The notes beneath the pieces were generated by a model. It was not told the origin of the DNA and ran no database searches. It worked only from the letters and a program-made list of their open reading frames with translations. From the NCBI GenBank assembly GCA_028554795.2, contig CM068835.1:28894311-28958310 (forward strand): DNA of 64,000 nt, written 5' to 3'. Shown in pieces: positions 57,849-64,000 of this stretch (position 1 is its first letter; each line of letters starts with the position of its first letter). The position numbers and the translations under genes were made by a program. This stretch comes from Sinohyriopsis cumingii (taxonomy: Eukaryota; Mollusca; Bivalvia; Unionida; Unionidae).

Positions 57849-58175
57849 ATGATGTTTTGCGCTGCTTTCGGGCACAGTAAGAAAAGCCTGTGGACAACAT
57901 TTTATTTTTCTTTTCCAAAAGATAAAGGCATAAAGAAAGTATGGATACATGATTACAAGCGAGTCAATTTCAAAACAACACAATACAGAACTCTGTGCTC
58001 ATTTCATTTCATAAAGGAATGTTACGAGAGGGATCCTGACAAAAGTGGCAGCTCTAGGATACGCAAATGCTAGGCCAAGACTAAAAGTTAGCGCTGTTCC
58101 AGACATACCGTTGGAAATTTTAAATCCTGGGAAATGTGTTAAACGTGTGAGTTACGAAAATAGGCAGAAGGCGGA
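57849..58175 (+). pseudogene. THAP zinc-finger exon, one-base frameshift
   Basis: From ATG 57,849 (or 57,852): MMFCAAFGHSKKSLWTTFYF, SFPKDKGIKKVWIHDYKR, TTQYRTLCSFHF and CYERDP. This is a THAP domain (C2CH DNA-binding finger): C-x4-[C/H], SFPKD, conserved Trp of KVWIH, and LCSxHF giving the last Cys and His. The second ligand is His instead of Cys. The frame stops at 58,073, but with one A fewer in the AAAA run at about 58,040 it continues VAALGYANARPRLKVSAVPD up to a splice-donor-like GGA/GTAAGT at 58,175. THAP proteins are sequence-specific DNA binders, either transcription factors or P-element-type transposases. No later exon was recognised; a pseudogene or sequencing error cannot be separated. 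Confidence 0.75.
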
Positions 58176-58179
58176 GTAA

Positions 58180-58900
58180 GTGACCACAAAAAGCATCAAT
58201 CAATTCACAGTTTTATCTAGACTAGCAGTGCATAAAAAAATCTGATAGCCCGACACCCGGAGCCATTCTGATTTTAGTTCGGGCCCATCCTGTAAGTGAG
58301 GTGCCCGTCGGGATTGTCGAATCAAGAATTGTTTGCCTGAGGAAACTTAGATGGCGCTGATGAAATGAATAAATGTATTTTCAAGATGTTGACATACATG
58401 TCTTAACACGGCACAATCTAAATCAAATCACCAAACCTGTCGTGTTTCGAGAAAACACAATTTTCAGTAATCTTATAAAGAAATGTTTTTTTATATTTTT
58501 TGTTCTATGTCTGTTACATGTAGTATGTATAAACGGTAATCAGTAATGATTGTAAGTGATATAAAACTATCCCTTGGGCAGTTAAATAGCAGCGATTAAA
58601 AGAAAAGAGGTCATGTATAAAATCAAAGTTTCACATTAACTGGCTGACAATAGAAATTGAGGGGAGGCTACTATTAACCCCACCCCTTGCCCCAATGTGC
58701 GCGCGCCCATGGGACGCGCCATTTCTCCCTGTGATACGCCTTATTATTCCCCAGGGCAAGCCCCTTTTTCAAATTCTGTTCAGCTGTAGCTAAACTACAA
58801 AATAGCTAAAAGTTTTTATTAAGTGCACAAGCAATAAAGCCAGCATGACTAATTAACTGTTAATCCTTATCCTTGCATTTATCTATTTTGAATTACACAG
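58180..58900. other. intron-like gap
   Basis: Downstream of the THAP donor. No acceptor plus coding continuation was found; 58,660-58,760 is GC-rich (CCCCACCCC, GCGCGCGCC) without a gene. Confidence 0.45.
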
Positions 58901-59860
58901 CGGTGGTTGAAATTTCAATACCATATGTCAAGAATTCCTATTTCACACGTTGTATGTAACTGTTTGTGATGAAAGTTCCATTTCATATGGCGAGTATTTA
59001 GATTTCATCTGTTGAATTTCACAGCAACAATAAACAGCCTCCTTGTTTAAAAAGAACGCGGTCCGTTCACGAGAGCGACCTCTAGCGAAGAAATTTATAG
59101 TAATTCTCGAGATGTAATGGTAACTTTCAAATTGTAAATGCATGAAATGTAATGGCACCTCATAATTGAATACACGAATGATGTATCTTAATACTCGATA
59201 TTATATTGAATTGTTAAAGTGGACATTGTGTAATGTTACTTGTAACACTAACACATCATTTCACCATATAAAAATAACAATTCTGACAAGCACAATAAAA
59301 TATCCAGTCACCGCTGTGTAATTCAATAGATACAATATGAAAATTCAACATACGAAACAGAACTTTCAGCACAATCAGCATGGTTCAACATGCTAAAGTG
59401 AAACTCTCGACTTACGGCATTAAAATTTCAACAATTGCCGTGCACTTCAGAAGATACAGTCTAAAACAACTCTACATTGGACATCGAATTTTCAACCAGC
59501 GCTCTGTGTGTGTGTGTGTGTGTGCGTGTGTGTGTGTGTGCGCGTGTGTGTAATTCAACAGATGAAATGGAACTTTCAACAAAAACTCGTTGAACCAATA
59601 GATAAATTATGAATTCTCGACGTATGACATTGAAATTTCAACCACCAACGTGTAATTCAAGCGACACAATCTAAAACCTCGACATAGAAAATATAACTTT
59701 CAACCACTACTGTTTAATTCAGCAGATACATTCTAAAATCTCGACCTAGAAAATGGAACTTTAAGGACAAGCATTTCTGATACAACAAGTGAAATTGGAA
59801 TTCTGGACATATGACAGTACAATTTCAACGGGAGCATTCTGATCGGACCAGCTTTTGTCC
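58900..59860. repeat. degenerate tandem array, about 65-75-bp unit
   Basis: Recurring order TGTAATTCAA.AGATACAAT, CTAAAA..TCTCGACATA or TTCTCGACGTATG, then GAAATTTCAACCACCA or GGAACTTTCAAC. At least eight copies with 60-80% similarity are visible from 58,905 to 59,850, interrupted by a (GT)n run at 59,505-59,551. No coding. Confidence 0.7.
59505..59551. repeat. (GT)n microsatellite with CG interruptions
   Basis: GT repeats broken by GC and CGCG, about 47 bases, inside the tandem array. Confidence 0.9.
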
Positions 59861-60825
59861 GCTACATCGCCTCATACGATGTCCTATTTTGTTGTAACCT
59901 ACGATGCCTAGGACTTCATTCTAACAGTGTTAAAATAGAATATGACATCTGTGGATTGCATACGTTATATCTCTATATGTGGGGGGGGGGTTCTCTTCTT
60001 CTGATAAATGAAAATTGACAGACATAATTAATAATCGGGAGTTCTCTTCAAAAGGTCGGGAAATATCACGAGATCGGTGTGGAAATACCCCCCAAAATCG
60101 GGAGATTTTTCTCCCCCTGCTTGAGAGTTGACATATAAGAACTGTCCGGGCTTGTGGAATTTCAGTCAGGGCTAGTGAGTTTATTTAAGTCACCAGCCCT
60201 GGGCCTGTGCCTAAAAACATTTCTTTGAGCACTGACCAATGCAGTACATAAACTATTTATACCATCCATGTATATACTATCAGATTTGTCAATATGCTAA
60301 CTATAGCCTGCGTGTAAAATACACTGTAATTGACTACTAGGAAGGAAGTTTCTTGATGTTTAAATTAATTACTTATAATTTCTGATTTGCAGATTTACTT
60401 GTGGGAAGGCGGTGGGGGGGGGGGGTGTGTGTGAAAACTAATGCCCGTAAGGCCTGGTTCGATTGGTCTTACCAAAACTTAAACAGTGTAAGAAGAGGGA
60501 CAGTTGCCGTAACGAGAGCTGAGGTTTTAGTGACAAGAGTGAAGTATTAGGAAGTAGCAATGATCAAGGCTACCTGGGCGAAAGAGAAGAAGGAAAAAGA
60601 AAATGTGAAAAAAACAGACTTTGAGAGATTGGATACTAATTGGATGAAGGCCCAGAACAAGTTTAGAAGGATTGGGCATCCAGACTGGATACATGAGGAT
60701 GGAAAGAAGGATGGTAAGAAGATGAATTTCATCCAAAAACTGAGAACATGGTGGAAGAACTGAAGGAAATATAAAAAAAAAATTCAAAGCCCTTTTCAAG
60801 GCCACTCGCATGCTTCGAAAAGATA
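59860..60825. other. non-coding; G-runs and one Lys-rich frame
   Basis: G-runs at about 59,980-59,990 and 60,413-60,425. A 67-codon + frame at 60,560-60,763 (TWAKEKKEKENVKKTDFERL ... GHPDWIHEDGKKDGKK) is Lys/Glu-rich and unassigned; I give it little weight. Confidence 0.4.
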
Positions 60826-60980
60826 TACTCTTTTACTCTTGCCTCTCGAAAGAAAATTGTCTTTGTGTTGTAATTTTTTGTTGGTGTGGTTATTTTTCTT
60901 CCCATAACCATTTTGTCACTACAAAATGCTTCTGTCCTTGTAAACATTTTTGTCGCTGTAAACCCCGTCATGTCACTTAT
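60825..60980 (-). repeat. dispersed repeat, copy 2 (partner 54,040-54,200)
   Basis: Inverted copy of the 54-kb repeat, see there. The 80-codon minus frame over it starts with the repeat and is not a gene. Confidence 0.65.
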
Positions 60981-62355
60981 AATAAATTTCCCATTTGCCC
61001 TATAAATAGGTTACCTTTTTCAATGAATACTCCCATTGTCCCCCAAGAGTCCCACATTAGAAATGACGATGCCCAACTTCTGTTTAATCAACGAGACCAG
61101 ATTAAGTAATAAGAATATGCATATACGTTGTCTTTCTACAATCATTTATTTAGTTCTATTTCCGATTTCATTCCTGTTCTTTCATATGCAGACAATGGCT
61201 CATCGATATAATTCTAAACTTTACATTTGAAACTGGCTGAAATGGTTTGGATAATGTGTGACAATTGTTAGCCTGAATTATGACAAATAATGGGAACGTT
61301 TTTTGATTTTTGAAGAATAAGACAAATTAAAGTTTTCTTTCGGACTTTTCAATCAAAGTTAAAGAAATATCGTTTTGAAGCGAAAGTTGGTAATTAGAAA
61401 ATAAATTTGTTTATGATATTTTAAATGTAACGGCAAATACATTTTGGAAACATATTTTAAGGGTTAACAATGGGAATATAAAGGACATTGGCGCAACTTT
61501 AATATAAGCACTAGAAGCCACGGTTACAACACATCCCTTATTTTGCAATCACGTATATTGAGAAAAGGTATCGGATGCTCATCTCTAAAATATAAACCAT
61601 AAATACGAACAATTTATCTCCGTATTGTTTACTTTCATTCCACTTTTTCGTTGTTGTTAAAATAAATCGATGATTATATATTTGAAATGAAAATATTTTG
61701 AATAATTAGATTGTCTTACCTTTGCAACACAACAGCTATGCAACAGACCCTGCAAATACCTCAACAAAGAATGCCTAGCTAACAAGTGTTCTGGAGCTCA
61801 GACCATACGAAAAAGCGGTTGACTTAACACAGTGTAGTATGGTGTCGTCATTAGCAGCAGTAGTATTGAAATTATAGATTCTAGGCCACCTACTATAGAT
61901 TTTACATTTGTTGTCGATTTCCAAAGTAGTGTAGACAAACTATTCTTGAATATTATGAATAATGTTTTCAATATGGCTATAATACACTCAGCCAAACATA
62001 AGCTTGCCAAGTCCAACTGAGTTCAGAGGCAAAAAAATGTTATTTTCAAGATTCTTACTGTTTAAATTATAATGCCAATCTTGACATGCAAAGTTACTTT
62101 TATATTGATACTCCATGGTAAAATATGCCAACAAGTGCGGTCCTAAGATAAACGAATCCTGCTTTTCTTTCTCTAAGAACTATTGCTTTATTTGTTTGAA
62201 ATTTTTTTGTTATGTTGTTTCTGACGTCCAGAAATGGATATCGCGTCTGTCACAGTCAAAATGGCTGCATAACTGCAACAACTAATCAAACTTTAGCAAC
62301 TAGGTTTGCAACGAGGCAATACAAAAAGGTTAAATTATCTACGTGAATTTCGTCT
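60980..62355. other. non-coding apart from one repeat copy
   Basis: Only the third copy of the exon-like repeat (61.7 kb) is recognised here. Confidence 0.5.
61680..61915 (-). repeat. exon-like dispersed repeat, copy 3
   Basis: ATTGTCTTACCTTTGCAACA start, CAACAGCTATGCAACAGA, TGCAAATACCTCAACAAAGA and a GGCCACCTACTAT end match the 4.5-kb and 7.0-kb copies in the same orientation. On the minus strand it reads ...AAAG/GTAAGACAAT, a good splice donor, and upstream a hydrophobic open frame (61,798-62,016) with LESIISILLLLMTT. Confidence 0.6.
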
Positions 62356-64000
62356 AATGAATGATTGATTGATTGTTTTTATTTTTAACGGCGCATCAGC
62401 ACTGTTAGGCTATTTAGCGCCAAACAAAATGTTATTTGTATAATCTTTTAAAAAATTATAAAAGGTCCTATATCGACCAGCGATATAAAAGAACAAATGG
62501 TTGAAATTAAAAACGGTAAGATGGTATCGGTGCAAAATAAAGCTTCCCGATCAACGGGGGGTGTAAATGTTCTATGTTAATAAAAAAAGATGAAAAGGTA
62601 TTAAAATGGGACGGTATATATACTGCATAAAACTGCACAAGGTGATAGCATAAAAGTTAGAGTTTAGAGTAAATATTTACGGCTTTCAGGAACTCTATAA
62701 TACGAGTGATGTTTATAGTATCAAAAAGTTCTTTCATGTCATGCACAGTGTAATAACGATCGCGCGTAGGTTGCAGGTCAAAACACTCTATCATAAAGTG
62801 CTTAACAGTGAATGGTTCATTGCAAGAAACACACTCTGGTGGGTCTTCACCTTTTAGTATGTGGGAGTGGGTGATATAAGTATGACCAATTCGGATTCTT
62901 GCAATGACTATCTCCTCCCTACGAATGGTTCTGTAGGAAGGAGTCCATTCTCCTAGAGTTGGCTTGATTGCATGAAGTTTGTTATTTACAGCATCATTCC
63001 ATGATGCCGGCCACTTCTGACGTAAGGACTTTCTGATACAAGGTTTAAAATCAGTATACGGTATTTTAAAATCAGATGGTTCTAGAGTAAGGGCCATTTT
63101 AGCAGCGCGATCCGCTTTTTCGTTGCCTTTAATACCAATATGGCTAGGTAACCAGCAATATATTATATCGTGGGAGACACTCATCTCGGTATTTTTGACG
63201 AGTATGTTTTTCAATAATGGATTCTCCAGTTTTCTATTGTGTAGTGACTGAAGTATTGATAGTGAGTCGGAGAAGATCATACTGTTTAAAATACGTTTGC
63301 TTGCTATATGTTGCAGAGCAAGGTCTATTGCTCTGATTTCGGCTGGAAAAAATTGATGTTCCATTTGGTAAGCAAACTTGTGTTATGTGATTTCCACAAA
63401 CGAAGGTTGCAGCAGCCTTTTCCTCATCCTTTGATCCGTCGGTATATATTCTTATGTAATTTTTAAATTCGTTGAGGAGTTCTTGATAACAGTTGTGGAA
63501 GACGGAAGGGTTTGTCTCAGATTTTTTTCCATGGTGTAGCTTAAAAAGTACTTTTGGTTGTTTAAGTAGCCAGGGTGGAGTTTCGGAGATGGACGTTTTC
63601 TGAATTCTAGAGAGATCTATTTTTGTACTGTCAAGGCTGGATGATATTCTAATGCCAAAGGAAGGTATGGCGTTTGGTTTATTTTCGTACAAGGTTTTGT
63701 ATTTGGGTTGAAAAACAGTCGAAAAAGCAGGATTCAAAGAGTTTGATTTTAATTTGAGTGCATACAGTGTGGAAAGCATTTCTCTACGAAACGATAACGG
63801 TGGTTCGTTCGCTTCAGCTAGTAGGCTTTCACACGGGGATGTTTTAAATGCTCCCAAAGCCAGTCTTATTCCCTGGTGATGAATTGGATCAAGCATTTTA
63901 AGATAAGATTTTCTGGCTGATCCATACACAATGCAACCATAGTCCAGTTTGGAGCGAATAAACGTTCTATATAAATTCAGGATGACTTTTCTATCAGCAC
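62355..64000 (-). mobile_element. jockey/I-type non-LTR retrotransposon, 3' part
   Basis: Minus-strand element that runs off the right edge of the window. The 3' end is marked by a short (AATC)n tail (plus-strand GATTGATTGATTG at 62,362-62,377), preceded by about 260 bases of 3' untranslated sequence with AACGGCGCATCAGCACTG near 62,388. The coding part is described below. Confidence 0.75.
62657..64000 (-). pseudogene. LINE polyprotein C-terminal part with RNase H, one frameshift
   Basis: The upstream frame (63,234-63,929, open to beyond) has the post-reverse-transcriptase region SYLKMLDPIHHQGIRLALGA and FKTSPCESLLAEANEPPL, then IRIYTDGSK, the RNase H first Asp. After a one-base shift in the A6/T6 run near 63,350, the second frame (from about 63,364) continues FFPAEIRAIDLAL with the Glu, MIFSDSLSILQSL with the Asp, and CWLPSHIGIKGNEKADRAAK with the His and last Asp. 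A terminal zinc knuckle ECVSC...VKHFMIEC follows and the stop is at 62,657. All RNase H catalytic residues are present, so this copy is young and broken by a single indel within what is visible. Confidence 0.88.

Overview
This is a eukaryotic, almost certainly metazoan invertebrate, window. It is AT-rich, mostly non-coding, full of microsatellites and minisatellites, and carries decayed non-LTR retrotransposons and one THAP zinc-finger exon. A mollusc or similar aquatic invertebrate is plausible, but the sequence does not prove a species.

The striking part is about 8.7-37.5 kb, which holds the remains of three different Polinton/Maverick-like (adintovirus-like) double-stranded DNA elements. 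All three are decayed by in-frame stops and small indels. Element C (8.69-18.36 kb, + strand) has a family-B DNA polymerase, a BIR (inhibitor-of-apoptosis) domain, a packaging ATPase, an integrase and a candidate minor capsid gene. Element A (18,371-29,271) is inserted into the end of C. It has about 270-bp terminal inverted repeats and a probable 6-bp target duplication TTCTTT. It codes for a double-jelly-roll major capsid protein, small membrane and core-like proteins, an HNH nuclease, a family-B polymerase followed by a superfamily-1 helicase and a Cys/HNH module, an integrase, a phospholipase A2-like domain and the C-terminal half of a packaging ATPase. Element B (about 29.4-37.5 kb) has an opposite-strand morphogenesis cluster (ATPase, coiled-coil protein, major capsid, pX-like core protein, chromodomain integrase). 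A + strand gene beside it carries phage-tail-fibre-like repeats, and there is an HNH gene at its left edge. No polymerase was found for B.

The flanks are host sequence. At 0-8.7 kb there is a minus-strand LINE relic (2.7-4.5 kb) and duplicated exon-like repeats, a third copy of which lies at 61.7 kb. The 37.5-57.8 kb part is non-coding with minisatellites (38.0, 44.5-45.7, 52.0 kb), two LINE relics (40.8 and 47.6-48.6 kb) and a tRNA-like SINE head (48.9 kb). A THAP exon lies at 57.85 kb, a degenerate tandem array at 58.9-59.9 kb, and a minus-strand jockey/I-type LINE runs from 62.36 kb off the right edge.

Within each viral-like element the genes would form one life cycle: polymerase (and in A a helicase) for replication, integrase for insertion, capsid proteins plus ATPase for particles, and accessory genes (PLA2, BIR, fibre) for host interaction. 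Every such gene here is broken, so these are fossils. Functions are inferred from motifs read by eye; no searches were run.
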